Positions 34,299-46,130 of a stretch of DNA of 64,000 nucleotides are shown here, piece after piece. Each line of letters starts with the position of its first letter. The stretch's first letter is position 1. Below the pieces are notes generated by a model, which worked only from the letters and a program-made list of their open reading frames with translations, was not told the DNA's origin and did no database searches. Origin of the DNA: Delphinapterus leucas (taxonomy: Eukaryota > Chordata > Mammalia > Artiodactyla > Monodontidae); the NCBI RefSeq assembly GCF_002288925.2, contig NW_022098076.1:70067004-70131003 (forward strand), given 5' to 3'. A program made the translations under genes and the position numbers.

Positions 34299-34985
34299 TG
34301 TAACCATAACCGAAAGTGGGGTCCGGCTGCTCGCCACTCAAAAGCCAATGAAGAGTCCAGGTTGGTGGAAAGGAAAGTTTGCTTTATTTTGGATTCCGAC
34401 AACCAGTGGTGGGGAGGGCAGACACCTGTCCAAAGGCCGACTCTCCCCCTCCCCTGACAATCAGGGGGCAAGAGCTTTTATAGACAGAGGGAGGGGGCTA
34501 CATGCAGAAACAATACAGTCAGCTCTGACAGTCATCTTGAAATTGGTCATCGGTGGTCTGACCAGCATCATCTTGATTGTTTTAGGTACAGTTAATCTTC
34601 AGTTCCAGGGTCAGTTTGTTTCCATTTCTTTGAGGTCAATTTTCGGAATTGTGGTAACCTATGTCATGGCTACAGCCTGGTCATCATGTAGTTAACTTCT
34701 TCCACCTGGTGAGGGCTTCAGTATCTACAAGACACCTCAGAGGATGTGGCTCAGAATATTATCTACTGCCCTTAAGGAGGAACTAAAGGTCCTTGACTAT
34801 GCTTGATGACTAAACTATTATTATTTGCTCTCTTTTGACTGTTTTCCTCTGTTTCTGTATTTTCTCATTTCTCTGATTAAACTTATTTTTTGGCTAAAGT
34901 TTTTCCACAGACAAAGGCAGGCTGAGGACATGGGGGACAAGGACCACTGGGTCCTGCTCCGTTTCATTACCGCAGGTTTCGGGGG
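34299..34985 (-). mobile_element. ERV LTR, antisense
   Basis: On the minus strand it shows a TATA box 'ctataaaag' (+ strand 34475-34483), then a GC-rich stretch, then AATAAA (+ strand 34383-34388), and ends near '...gaccccactttcggttatgg', beginning on the + strand with 'tgtaaccataacc'. That is a complete U3-R-U5 layout. The two overlapping frames here (34128-34695) are LTR sequence and not genes. The far end and family are uncertain, and I saw no clear target duplication. Confidence 0.65.
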
Positions 34986-35690
34986 AAGTGACTTACTGAG
35001 TATGTACCTCCTGTAATATAATTATTTTTTTGAGATTTTAATTTACTTTTGTCTCCCAGTATTTTCCTTCTCCTCTTTAGGCAGATGAGATTCTAGGTGC
35101 CCCCCTTGCCTCAGGGCAGGGTTGTAGAAATGTGAAAAGTAGGAGTAACTTCCAATTTTACTTCCTGGTTTTTGTTTTTCAGAACCTAAACTCACTGAAA
35201 GGATTATGTGAAATTATCTGAAGAGCTAGTCCTCTGAGGGAATCATTAGTATTAGTTCTAAGGGATTCCTGGAGAGCCAGGGGTCTGTGGGTTGGAAAAG
35301 CAGAAGACTGACGCTTTGATTATGACATCCATTGAGAAGTGGCAAGAATGGAGGGAAATGTCTGCCTGGTTCCCCAGCTTTGCAAAGATCCCTCTTCCTC
35401 AAGCATGTGCAAAAGTTGTAGAGCCAGGGACCTGAGGTCATCATATGAACTAGACCAATAAATGCCCATCGATAAGGTGTGGGCTGTTGATTAACAGCAA
35501 AAGGGGTCTCTCTGAGGTCCAAGGCCCTGAGATCTGTCTGTCCATTCCTTCAAGTAAGGACAGCCCCACTGGTCTCATTTATCTTCTTGACCAGCATAGT
35601 TAGTAATTATTGTCAAAATTAGATAGACTTTACAAAAAGTGTTCATTCTGCCACCTCAATTACAAGGTGTCTTAATAACTAAGTGAAAGA
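34986..35690. other. Non-coding sequence, origin unclear
   Basis: It could hold decayed ERV interior next to the antisense LTR, but no recognisable viral protein motif is visible in any frame. Confidence 0.3.
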
Positions 35691-35700
35691 AAAAAAGGAG

Positions 35701-35912
35701 GGGCTTTTCTGGTGGCTCAGTGGTTGAGAGTCTGCCTGCTGATGCAGGGGACACGGGTTCGTGCCCGGGTCCAGGAGGATCTCACGTGCCGCAGAGCGGC
35801 TGTGCCCGTGAGCCCTGGCCGCTGAGCCTGCGCGTCCGGAGCCTGTGCTCCGCAACGCAAGAGGAGAGGCCACGGCGGTGACAGGCCCGCGTACTGCAAA
35901 AAAAAAAAAAAA
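35701..35912 (+). mobile_element. CHR SINE, full length
   Basis: The copy has a mutated head ('gggcttttctggtggctcag') and normal body and tail. A-rich flanks ('gaaaaaaaggag' at about 35689-35700 and 'gaaaaaaaggaag' at about 35913) are consistent with a target duplication. Confidence 0.93.
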
Positions 35913-36317
35913 GAAAAAAAGGAAGTCAATTGAATTGAAAAATACACCTTTTCTTTCTTGCCAAAACTAAGCTACACCCAATCTGACTGTTTTAACAGAT
36001 TTAACTGTTACTCATTGATCAACCAAATCTACTTAAGACATCACACCAGTCATTCAGTTAATATTTATTGAATACCCTCTATTAATATAGCACTGAGAAT
36101 GGGAATAATTTAGTTATTACATGGGAATTGAATTAATTTTATAATATAAATAGTTCTTGGTCTGTCTGCATCCCTCCCTTCTTGGCAATTAAGTGCCCAA
36201 ATAAATCAAAGCTCGAAATCATGCCTGAATCAATCATTATTCCCCAAATAAATGTTAATTGTATTTGTTAATACATAACAGTACAAATTTTAAAAATCTG
36301 CTCTTTCGATGTAAAAT

Positions 36318-36510
36318 CATGGAATTTTAAAGCTGAAAGTGACCTTCGATAGTATCTAACTCTGACTCCCCCTCCAACTCTCCTAATTTACAAATATGAA
36401 AACTGGACCAGAAACTTAACTAACCTGTCTAAAATCACAAAGCTAATTAGTGACAGGAGAAGGATTAGAAACTACGGTTTCTGATTTGTGGCCTTTATTC
36501 TTTCTTTTAC
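36318..36510 (-). mobile_element. MIR-class SINE, antisense
   Basis: 'ggaattttaaagctgaaagt', 'gaccttcgatagtatctaac' and later 'ctaaaatcacaaagctaatt' follow the reverse orientation of a MIR/MIR3-type element. Diverged. Confidence 0.5.
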
Positions 36511-36589
36511 ATTGCAAACTTTTGTTCCCTATCTCTATTAAGATTATCTTATCCAGGGTAATTATAGCTGAAGAAAAACTAGCATTGAA

Positions 36590-36838
36590 TGATAAAGTAT
36601 CATAATAACCAACACTTATTGAGTTTTTACAATATGCCAGGCACAGTTCTGCATGGATTTTCTAATCGCATTTCTGAAACAGTCTTACTTTACTTCATAA
36701 GGTAACATTAGTGTTCTGAGTTTACATGTTAAACTAAACTGAAATAAACCCCAGAGAGAAGGAATCAGGTCATAAGTCTAGTAAGTGGAGGATCTCCTAT
36801 TTAAACATAGGCAGTCAGACACCAGAGCTCAACTTAAT
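36590..36838 (-). mobile_element. MIR SINE, antisense
   Basis: 'aacacttattgagtttttac', 'aatatgccaggcacagttct', 'agtctagtaagtggagga' and 'ggcagtcagacaccagagct' give a near-complete reverse-complement MIR in order. Confidence 0.75.
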
Positions 36839-36884
36839 AGGACTCCATTCTGAGATTATAGAATATTGGCTAAATTAATGTGTT

Positions 36885-37030
36885 ATTTATTCATTTGGCA
36901 AATATTTAAGTCAAAGAGTTAAGTGTTCTATGTACCAGGCAGTGATCTAGGCACCAGAGGTAGCTTGTCAATGAGAGGAATAAAAGCTTCAACCTTGTGG
37001 ATTTTGTATTCAAATATTTGTTAGGTGTTT
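36885..37030. mobile_element. Ancient interspersed repeat fragment (unassigned)
   Basis: 'ttattcatttggcaaatatt' and 'tgtaccaggcagtgatctag' belong to a common old mammalian repeat with a 'caacaaatatttattgagc' style start. I could not name the family securely. Related words occur near 41135-41270 and 43805-43920. Confidence 0.4.
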
Positions 37031-37595
37031 TTAGAGTGCAAGGAACACAGGCACATAAAGTACCATGTTTAGTTATCTCATTTGATAGGAGGTTTAATCA
37101 AAAGAAAAGTGGAAGGTAAGAAACACTGGAAGCAGGTCCCCTGTTGTGCAACCACACTTCCTGAGTGTGTAGGTCACAGCAACAGCTCTGGAATCCTCAG
37201 GGATTCTAGCAATCTGACGTGGTATCCCCTAAACTAGTGGTCTGCAATTTTGAGGATTCAACATAGTCCCCTTTCTGATTTACTTACTCAGTCTCTGGGT
37301 GATTCTCCAAATTCCCAGGAGAGTACCTGACTAGATCACCTGTCACTGTGTAACACTCAGTAGGCCCTATTAGGCAGAGCTGCTATGCCAGGTAGCATCA
37401 CGGCTGGTGGCCAGCTTCTAAATGGCTGCATCCTAGCCAGGTGCCAACTCTTATTCAGCCAACTCTGGCAAGGGTGCAGAATCACGATAGGGCATAAAGT
37501 GGGTTATGGGGTGATGGGGCTTAGAGAGCCATGTGTAGCATAATTGCAATATTTCAATTCTATAAACTACAAAGACTTACTCATGATTACTTTGG
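37031..37595. other. Non-coding sequence, nothing identified
   Basis: No feature could be supported. Confidence 0.35.
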
Positions 37596-37607
37596 CTACA
37601 TAAAGCC

Positions 37608-37816
37608 TTTTTTTTTTTTTTTTTTGCGGTACACGGGCCTCTTACTGTGTGGTCTCTCCTGTCGCAGAGCACAGGCTCCGGACGCACAGGCCCAGCGGAC
37701 ATGGCTCATGGGCCCAGCTGCTCCGTGGCATGTGGGATCTTCCCGGACCAGGGCACCAACCCGTGTCCCCTGCATCGGCAAGCGGACTCTCAACCACTGC
37801 ACCACCAGGGAAGCCC
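37608..37816 (-). mobile_element. CHR SINE, antisense, full length
   Basis: Poly(T) start and 'caccaccagggaagccc' end. The target duplication 'tacataaagcc' is at 37597-37607 and 37817-37827. Confidence 0.97.
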
Positions 37817-38030
37817 TACATAAAGCCATTTATTCGTTCTTTAAAATAAACATTTGTTGAGAATTTGATGAGACCTGGGAAGGTGGAGTTGCGCAAAACC
37901 CACCTTCTTTGCATTCAAATTAGACTTCTTTTGACCAGATTCATTAGGTTGAGAGATAAAATATAAAGTTTCACACAGATTCACAGTTTTTATTACTTTA
38001 ACAGAATCTTTTCTGATAGTATCTCTTTTC

Positions 38031-38033
<3 letters not shown>

Positions 38034-38077
<44 letters not shown>
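38034..38077. repeat. (TA)22 microsatellite
   Basis: An uninterrupted TA tract of 44 bp. Confidence 0.97.
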
Positions 38078-38079
<2 letters not shown>

Positions 38080-38237
38080 AAGAGTACATTTTTTAGTATT
38101 GAAAGAAGAGGATTCAAAGATAAAAGGGACATAGTCCTTATCCTAAAAGTGCCTGAGGGAGTCAGATGAGAAAATAAACAAGTAACATACGTAAGATAAA
38201 GATGTACTCTAGAAACCTTCGACTTAAAAAGGAAATG

Positions 38238-38765
38238 CACAGCCTAAAATTTGAAAATTATGTTTTATTTTGTAGACATACTGAGGACTAAAGCCTGGGA
38301 GACAGATTCTCAAATAGCTCTCAGGGATTGTTCCAAAGAGGCAAGGGAGGAACCAGGATATAAAGAAGGTTTTGAAAAACAAACAAACAAAGCCAGATCA
38401 TTGGAATATCAAAAGATTACTGTTAATTAAAGAAAACCAGACATCTCAAATTAATGAATTGAGTGCTTTTCTATGGGAAGATGCAAGAGTCTGGACTCAC
38501 TGAAATCACTCCTCTGATATGAATCTTAACTATCTAGGACCAATATCCTGCTTTTCTCCATCCTGACTCCCTTCAGGGTGCATAGTTGGGGGCAGCTGCA
38601 GTGGCTGATGGTTTGATGGCTGCAACATCCTTTGTTTACTGGTAAGGCAGGTGACATTCTGTGCCCACAATACTGTGGGAGTACTTGGTAGGGGTATCTC
38701 CTGGGCCCAGAGCTGGGAGCAGGGAGAGGTTAGAAGAGGCTTCCCACAGAAAGTGACAACTAAAC
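38238..38765 (-). mobile_element. Probable ERVL-type LTR, antisense
   Basis: 'tttattttgtagacatactg', 'gcctgggagacagattctca' and 'tgcttttctccatcctgact' resemble reverse-complement ERVL-class LTR sequence. The segments flanking it (about 38100-38235 and 38770-39000) look like two halves of one older repeat, consistent with insertion into it. The family is not resolved. Confidence 0.45.
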
Positions 38766-39649
38766 TGCACCCTGACATATAAAATAAGGAAGAAGACAGG
38801 AGCTTTCTAAGCAGAGAAAGTACATACATCATCAGGGAGGCGAAAGAAAGCAAAGCACCTTTGGAGAACACGAAATAATTCAGAATATCTAGTATGAAGA
38901 GTTTGTGGATAGTGATAGCAAGATCACAACAGACCAGAAAGCTCTGGAAAGGTGAAAAGGGAGAGTAGGAATAAGGCTGCTGAGTGTTGTCAAGAGAAAA
39001 ATAAAGACTATAAACTTTGAAACGAACAGGGAAGGAAATAAGGAAAAGAAACTAATAGATTGGGAGAAAATGAGGGTATGGAGATACAGTGATGCTGGTT
39101 GATATCAGGGAACAAATTTATTGGGCAAAATGGAATAGGCGAGCTGGAGGGTTGGGACTGGATGAGCAATATTGAAGTGGACATTTTCAAATGTGGAGTC
39201 AGTTCCAGTTGAAGCCAAGGTTTGGGATGTGGTTTGTAGCAGTGAGAAATTGAGGTTGAAAAACTGAGAGAAAAACACTAAGACTGGGTCGTTGTTGGGT
39301 ATACCATACAAACATAAAATTAAGCTAATATGAGGGCAGACATAGAAACAGAGAAAAAAACTGTGAACCAGCGCTAGAATCTTCAAAGCAAAGTGACACA
39401 GAAGTTACAAAGATGGGTAGAGTGTGTTTTGGTTAGGATGCATGAATCTTGAAGGAGGAGACAATTTTTGCATATAAATAGAGGGAGTTATTGTGTGGAA
39501 ATAGCACAGAAGGACAAGGAGAGTGAGGGAGGGCTGTTAGATAAAGAGGGCAAGATTTGTTTACATCCACCAGGTACCATCCGCAGAGAAAAAAGAACAA
39601 AAAAGGTGAGGAATAACATCCACAATTCCTCATCTGAAATCCTTGGTGC
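38766..39649. other. Purine-rich non-coding sequence
   Basis: It probably includes decayed ancient repeat. No gene could be supported, and the 93-aa antisense frame at 39105-39386 has no domain. Confidence 0.35.
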
Positions 39650-39655
39650 CAGATG

Positions 39656-40150
39656 TGTTGCAGGAAGGGGGACCCCTTCCAGGGCCCGAGAGTGGGCTCT
39701 TGTCTAACCCTTGGAAATGAATTGTCCTAGGAGACACATGTGCTGACAAAGCAAGAGACTTAATTGGGAAGGGGCACCTGGATGGAGAGCAGGAGGGTAA
39801 GGGAACCCAGGAGGACTGCTCTGCCACATGGCTCAGTCTCGGGTTTTATGGTGATGGGATTAGTTTCTGGGTTGTCTCTGGCCAATCATTCTGACTCAGG
39901 GTCCTGCCTGGTGGTGCATGCATAGCATCACTCAGCCAAGATGGATTCCAGCGAGGAGGATTCTGGGAGGTTGGTAGGACATATGAACTGGTGTCTCCTC
40001 TCTCCTTTCGACCTTTCCCAAGTTCTTCAGGTTGGTGGTGGCTTGTTAGTTCCGGATTCCTTACCAGGACCTCCTGTTGCAAGATAACTCATGCAATGGT
40101 TACTATGTTGCCTGACCAGGGTGGGCAGTTTCAGTCAGTGGTTCCCCTAA
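39656..40150 (-). mobile_element. ERVK-like solo LTR (BTLTR1-type), antisense
   Basis: The + strand starts 'tgttgcaggaagggggaccc' and continues with 'gctgacaaagcaagagactt', 'ctggccaatcattctgactc' and 'ttcttcaggttggtggtggc', the order seen in bovine BTLTR1-type LTRs read in reverse. The flanks 'cagatg' (39650-39655) and 'gagatg' (40151-40156) make a 5-6 bp target duplication. No interior is present, so this is a solo LTR. The outermost two bases at the right end appear lost or mutated. Confidence 0.85.
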
Positions 40151-40156
40151 GAGATG

Positions 40157-41549
40157 TATTTTGGAAATCACACATTTTTGGATCTTAGTAAGACAGTACC
40201 AGGCAGATGACACCCCAGCAGGATCAGGACAAATAACTCTCTAATCAAATAGTATCTCTGTAACAAATATATGGCTTTTTACGCCAAATAAGATTTTAAA
40301 AAGCAAGCATAATAATAATCTGTTATCAGTTCAGGCCAAGTTTTCCTGCCTAGTGACTTCCTAAAAACTTACAAAAAGTGTCTGACTTTTAGAGTTTTGG
40401 AGGTTTGGGAATATGGGGAATTTTGGAATTATGGGTAAGGCCTTGTGGATTAGGATTAAAAGCTGCTATAGACAACTCTCTCAACAGAAAGCCTACCACA
40501 TACCGCAATACTAATTGATTAACAGTTTTGACTTTTAGCATCTTTCATAATCTTTCTGTAGAATGAATATAATCTTATTAGTAAAGAAGATGTAATAATA
40601 GGACCTATCTTATTCAATTTGGGGGAGCTTCAACTCTGCAATACATGTAAACCACTTATCTTAGTGTCTGACACATACTATGTCCTCAGGAAATTATTAT
40701 TATTATCTTATTGATAAAAGCTGTTCCAAGAAGCCAGATTCCTGCTTCCTCTTTTCTGAAATCTTCCCTGGTCCTACTCATTTTGCAAAGTACACCTGTC
40801 ATCCCCCCCAAAAAAGGCAACTCCACTATGTACTCACTTTCCCCAAAGTAAAGGAAGACCACTCCAAAAATAATCTCAAATTAACTGCCGTCCTCCATCT
40901 AGAAAAGATCCCCAGCCATGACCCTGTCCTCCAACTCAAGTATTTTATAACCTCTTCATACCTTCTATCCAAAGTGCTGTTTTTCACCTAAGAGGGAGAG
41001 ACAAGAAGGAAAGGGAAAGTCTTTTATTTATCACAAATTATATTGACTCTTATTTTGAGAAGTTTTGCTACATTTTCTTTTCTTTGCTTTGGACCCCCTT
41101 TACCACTTTACAAATGGTGTTGACTCTTGATTGACTTGTTAATTCAACAAGTTCTTGTTAATTTCTTTATTAGGCATTGAGTTAGATGTTGAGACTTTAA
41201 AGATGAACAGAATAGATAGTCCTTGGTCTTAAGTAATATATCACAGTACAAAGAGGTAGAAATGTAAATAAATAATTCCAGAGGAAGGAGTACTTGTTCC
41301 AAGTGTTAAATAGGATGTGGAAAAGGAATCCTGGGAACTAAGGCCAATGATGTAGGTTTAGCTCATACAGAGGAGTTTAGATCTTATACTGTAGGCAATG
41401 GCTAGTACTGAGCAGAAAAACAAGTAGAGTACCTTGCAGTCTCATCATTTCTTTGAAACCTCTTCAAGGCCATAAATGCTATGGACTCCTGTGTCTGGCT
41501 ACCTGGTGTTATTAATCATAATTGAACGTTTTCTCTCTCTCTTTCTCAT

Positions 41550-41551
<2 letters not shown>
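40157..41551. other. Non-coding sequence with weak L2-like stretch
   Basis: Around 40655-40850, 'gtgtctgacacatactatgt' and 'tctgaaatcttccctggtcc' recall L2 3' sequence. The 103-aa frame at 40680-40991 is explained this way. Nothing else was identified. Confidence 0.35.
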
Positions 41552-41599
<48 letters not shown>

Positions 41600-41613
41600 A
41601 CATACACACACCA
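41552..41613. repeat. (CA)n microsatellite
   Basis: About 25 CA units with TACA interruptions. Confidence 0.95.
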
Positions 41614-42050
41614 TGTACCATGAATGTTCATTGAACATACTGCAAATATTCTCCAGTGTGAGGCCTAAGAATTAGTTGGGAAGTTTATTATCCATGTGAT
41701 TTAAAATGTGATGTCTTCAGCTCATCCTAGGTAAACGCTGAGATCCGCCCTCCCTAAACCAGGCACGTGGGTGTATCCAGAAAATAAGATGACAGCCTTG
41801 GACTTGATAATTTTAGCAGCTTTGAATTTAGAAAGACATTTGTCATCAATAGTTCTGGTTGATTGTGAAAATTACCATCTTCTGAGGACCTAAGTGAAAT
41901 CAAGCATAGCCTAACATAATGAGCAAGGCCTTTAGGAAGATTTTTACTTTTAAAAATGAATTTTCGAGAAGATTAGAATTTTTTCCCCTGGATAGTAAAA
42001 AAATACATAAACCTTAAAGCCAAAATAATCTGGGTTAAAATCCCAGATTC

Positions 42051-42257
42051 GGGCCTCCCTGGTGACGCAGTGGTTGAGAGTCCACCTGGCGATGCAGGGG
42101 ACACGGGTTCGTGCCCCGGTCCGGGAGGATCCCACATGCCGCGGAGCAGCTGGGCCCGTGAGCCATGGCCGCTGGGCCTGCGCGTCCAGAGCCTGTGCTC
42201 CGCAATGGGAGAGGCCACAACAGTGAGAGGCCCGCATACCGCAAAAAAAAAAAAAAA
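42051..42257 (+). mobile_element. CHR SINE, full length
   Basis: Normal structure with a poly(A) of about 19 nt. The target duplication 'aaaatcccag(a/t)ttc' is at 42037-42050 and 42258-42271. Confidence 0.96.
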
Positions 42258-42414
42258 AAAATCCCAGTTTCACCATTGACTTGTTGATTCCCTTGTAAAA
42301 TGTATTTTACTAACTTAACACTTAGTATCTCCACTGGTAAATTGAGTATTGTAATAAAAGCCTCAAAATATTGTGATGGACATGTAATAAGTGAATTAAG
42401 TATATAGTAACTGT

Positions 42415-42985
42415 TGTGGTTATCCATAACTGTGTAATAAATAATCCCAAACTTTAGTGGCTTAAAACAATACTCATGCTCCTGGACGCTGTGGGTCAGG
42501 GGTTTGAAAGTGGTCAGTGGAGATGGCTTGTATGTGCTCCACCGCCTACAACCTCAGATGGGAGAACTTAAAGATGGGGGTGACTTGCAGCTACAGGCAG
42601 GGAGCATCAGGAAGCATCTTCATGTAAGTCACATAAGTCAGACTCTCATGTTTAACAGTTGATCTGACAGTTGGCAGGAACCTTAGCTGGGACTGTCAGC
42701 CAGAAGACTCTGGTGGCCCCTCCATGTGGCTGGGTTTTCTTATAGCATAGTGACCTCAGACATCTTCCCTGGTGGCTCAGGGCTCCAAAGATGAGTGTCC
42801 CAAGAGAACCAGATAGAAGCATTTGTCACCATTTATGCCGCACCTAGGAAGTCACATTCTGCTTGAGTCACAAACCCATCCAGATGCCTAGGACCCATCT
42901 CGCCATGGAAAGAGTACCAAAGTCAAGTCGTCAGAACACATAAGATAGGAGCTATCCTGGCTAATTAGAGAAAATACAAGTTGCC
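42415..42985 (-). mobile_element. MLT1-like (ERVL-MaLR) LTR, antisense, diverged
   Basis: 'taataaataatcccaaactt', 'tagtggcttaaaacaata' and later 'tggcaggaaccttagctggg' match the style of other antisense MaLR LTRs in this window. The right boundary is approximate. Confidence 0.55.
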
Positions 42986-43129
42986 ACAATAACAGATATT
43001 CCCCAATAAATATGGTGTTTCCCTTTTCCTACTTCTCAGAACCATTTGGCCAGATTTCTGATCAAATATCATATATTTTGTTTTTCTTAATTTATCCAAC
43101 AAACATTTACTTAATACCAACTATGATCA

Positions 43130-43385
43130 TTATTATAAGGAATCAGTGTTTATTGAGTATATAGTATGTACCAAGGACTATCTGAAGTACTTTACCTGCA
43201 TTTCTTATTTGATTCTTATAACACACTTATGAGGTTGTTATTATAAATGACTGCATATTCGAGAAGAGCAAACTGAAGTTTAGAGAAATTCAGTAACTTC
43301 CCTATGTGAGTCACTAGGCCAGGATTGGAATCAGTAGTGCGGCTCTGGAGAGTGTTTTTCAACTACTCACTGGACTGTGTCCTGT
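43130..43385 (-). mobile_element. MIR SINE, antisense
   Basis: 'gtgtttattgagtatatagt', 'atgtaccaaggactatctga', 'cacacttatgaggttgttat' and 'gaagagcaaactgaagttta' give the reverse MIR in order. Confidence 0.75.
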
Positions 43386-43603
43386 GACATCAATGTCCAC
43401 AACAAATATTATAATGCATGAATTTATTATAACATTATAATAACAATTAATAAGCATAATAATAAGTAATGATAAAAGTAGAAAATTTGTATCACATGTT
43501 AATACATTAATTTTGTTTAAAAGAACAAAACTACTTTAAAATCTAGTTCTGGAAATTCTTGGGAGTATGGGTATCATATTCATACATTATTACTGTAGAA
43601 ATA

Positions 43604-43704
43604 TAACTAGTGCTTGTTGGATGCCTTTAACATGCCCAAAACTATGTTAGATTTTTTTTCTTGGAAATAATGTTGTATGGTAGGTACTGTTATTCCCATT
43701 TCAT
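43604..43704 (-). mobile_element. MIR SINE fragment, antisense
   Basis: 'tttaacatgcccaaaactat' and 'atggtaggtactgttattcc' match part of the reverse MIR. Confidence 0.55.
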
Positions 43705-44084
43705 TGGATGCAATATTTTCTCTCATCTTTCATTTTCTTTGTATTCAATCATATTTATTGTGTTCCTTCTCTGTATTAAGCATCTCTGAGTCACAGACAA
43801 AATACTGTTGGGTCCTAGCATTTATACGGCCCCTGCCCTCAGAGATCTTACAGTTTATCTATCAAAGAAGATAAAAAGATGGACAATTAAAGAAGTAATT
43901 ACAATAAAGTTTGTAAAAAATACTGAAATGAGGGACTCACTGGGAACCATGGAGCCCGCTGCAAGAGACCTACTGTCACCTAGGGGTGATCAGAAAACAA
44001 CCCAGTGGAAGCGACATTGAAGTTTGATTAAGAATAAGAGAAAGAAGCTAATGAATAACAAACAGGAGCTTTATGTACATTTTC

Positions 44085-44222
44085 ATTTATTTCTTTCCCA
44101 AATCCTAGTTTTACGGGTGAAGAAGTAAGAATGGAAAGAAGAAATAACTGTTCCAAGGGTATCCTGATATGACATAAGAAACTGGAGATTCCCATCCAGG
44201 CTTTTCTGAACCTAGATCCAAA
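44085..44222 (-). mobile_element. MIR SINE fragment, antisense
   Basis: 'gttttacgggtgaagaagta', then 'aataactgttccaagggtat' and a terminal 'ggcttttctgaacctagatc' fit the reverse MIR 3' region. This and the 43604 fragment may be two halves of one copy. Confidence 0.5.
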
Positions 44223-44225
44223 AGT

Positions 44226-44423
44226 TTACCTCACAGTAGTGCTTCACAAAGGGCAATCCTTTAACCAATAGCATTCTCAGAAAGGCTAGATTGTAGAAAT
44301 GCAAATTCATTGGCCCCACCTGACCAACAGAATCAGAACCTCTGGGGTAAGGCCTAGCAATCTGTGTTTTACTTAACCTTAGATGACTCTGATGCTTCTG
44401 AAGCCTGAGAACCATTGCTCTAA
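44226..44423. mobile_element. MER5-type MITE (hAT-Charlie)
   Basis: 'tagaaatgcaaattcattgg', 'ccccacctgaccaacagaat', 'cagaacctctggggtaaggc' and 'gaagcctgagaaccattgct' match MER5A/B. It is non-coding and non-autonomous. Confidence 0.8.
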
Positions 44424-44771
44424 ACACAATGAAGTAGAATGAATAACAGTGGGTTGGATGGATAACAATCTCCAAGGAGTTTAAAATTAAACAGAGAGGT
44501 GAGACAAGCTCAAACATACACACAAAAAAATCAAAGTGAAAGCAGGAAAGTTGCCATGGAAGTGACTTCTTATGACTTCATTAGAGTTCACTATGAAGGA
44601 ATTAGATGCGTTGTTTAGATAATTGAGAAAGTGAGCAGGAAAGACCTAATGAAGAAGGTGACATTGATCTGGGACTTGAAGCCTAGGGAGGATCTTGATA
44701 GACAGTAGAAGGTCTTCCAGAAAGGAGGAGCAGCCCTGAACAAGCATGTTTGGCAACAAACAAGTAGATCG

Positions 44772-44936
44772 TCTAGAGTTTAAGTGCAGTCTGTGCACTA
44801 GAGCAATGGCAGGATGCTTGCTAGAAATGCAGAATCCCAGGTCTCACCCTGACCTTCATGAACAAGAATCTGCATTCCAACAAGATACCTGAGCCATGCA
44901 CACACACATTGATGCTTGAGAAGAACTGATCTTGTC
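44772..44936. mobile_element. Second MER5-type MITE
   Basis: 'gctagaaatgcagaatccca', 'ggtctcaccctgaccttcat' and 'tgatgcttgagaagaactga' are again MER5-like. Confidence 0.65.
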
Positions 44937-45552
44937 CAGACTGACAGCTCAGCTGGGGCTAGTGTTGGGACTAGTGTGGGAAATAGGATGAAAAGTAGTG
45001 ATCTAGTTAGTAAGTCTCATTGCCTTTCTACGTCAAAGTCAGGGAAACAATTTTGCAGGCTGTATCACTACAGGTCAACTCTTTAGATCAGAGTTACTAA
45101 GAAGGACAGAATTAGGAATGGAAAGGAGGGATGGATGGGAATGACTTAGGATTTATAGAATTTATTAGAAAATAAATTCTCCATAGGCCTTCAGGCAGAC
45201 AAGAAACGAATAAAAAATTTATATTTAAGGATTTTCCTACAAAAAAGGATCCTCCACCTGAATAAACATCATTATTGTTTGGAAGAGAAAAATCATTCAG
45301 TAGGCTAAGACTGTCTTGAGATGAATCATACTCCAAAATTGCAGGTTACAGTATGGATTGCAGAGGCTCTCTTTCTCCTATAAACTAAAGAGATTCAATA
45401 TTAATGACTGCCTATTTTAAAAGAAGTTTTCTATCTGGAAATGTGAAGCAGAAAGTGGTACTACTGAAAAAACAAGTGCAGTGGCAATGCCCCAGGCAGC
45501 CCAGATTCTCAAATGCTCTGGCTGTACTGCACCCTTGACAACCATTACCAAA
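44937..45552. other. Non-coding sequence, nothing identified
   Basis: No feature could be supported immediately upstream of the HMGN1 retrocopy. Confidence 0.35.
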
Positions 45553-46130
45553 GGGCCCCAGACGAAAGTCAGGTTAGCCTAAGGGGCAGTAAAGGGAGGA
45601 CCCCAGGGGAGATGGACCAGAAAGGCAGCAGGGAAAACAATAAATCTTCAGACTGCAAAGTTCAAACTAAGGAGAAAGAGGGTGCAAAAGAAAAAGAGGA
45701 AGCAGTGGCTAACCAAGAACCTTAATAAGATGGGCTAGCAAGAAAATAGTCACTAAACCTAAGGAGAAACCAGCCTCTCGTGAAGCAAGAGGGAAAGAAG
45801 CCACATCTGATTCACACCTTGCTGCCTCTACCTCTCTTCCTGTGCATTCCAAAGGAAAATTTTTATCAACTGTTTTGTAAATACATGTTTTTAATCGCTA
45901 TAGAAAGGCATTTTAAAGAAGGGTTAATTTCATCTCATTTTTTAAAAACATATTTTAAAAAACAGTGTAGATGTTTTAATAAGTGAAATCTTGTGTTGAT
46001 GTGTTTTTATGTGTGTGCATCCAAAAACTATTGGGATATGAAATTAATGGAGGTTTTGTCTTGTGTGTCTATGTAACATTTCAGTGTTCAGTAATGAAAG
46101 AAACGAAGTTGGAAAACCAGTGTTTGACAG
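45553..46130 (+). pseudogene. HMGN1P: Processed pseudogene of HMGN1
   Basis: This is a retrocopy of HMGN1, a small nuclear non-histone protein that binds nucleosomes and loosens chromatin. One frame reads KSSDCKVQTK, GAKEKEEA and VANQEP, matching the HMGN1 stretch KSSDKKVQTK, GAKGKQAE and VANQE. Further downstream 'agcctctcgtgaagcaagag' and 'ggaaagaagccacatctgat' match the end of the coding region. The 3' UTR match continues through 'tttttatcaactgttttgta' without introns. The start codon position (45553-45555) reads GGG. About 50 bp are missing near 45618-45622, removing the nucleosome-binding core. In-frame stops (double stop after NQEP at about 45724) and frameshifts add to the damage. Upstream and downstream limits and the target duplication were not found. 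It cannot encode HMGN1. Parent identification is firm; the exact 3' end is not. Confidence 0.88.

Noticed and set aside
34128..34695. Overlapping 102-115 aa frames on both strands
   Set aside because: They coincide with an antisense ERV LTR carrying TATA and poly(A) signals, so they are LTR non-coding sequence.
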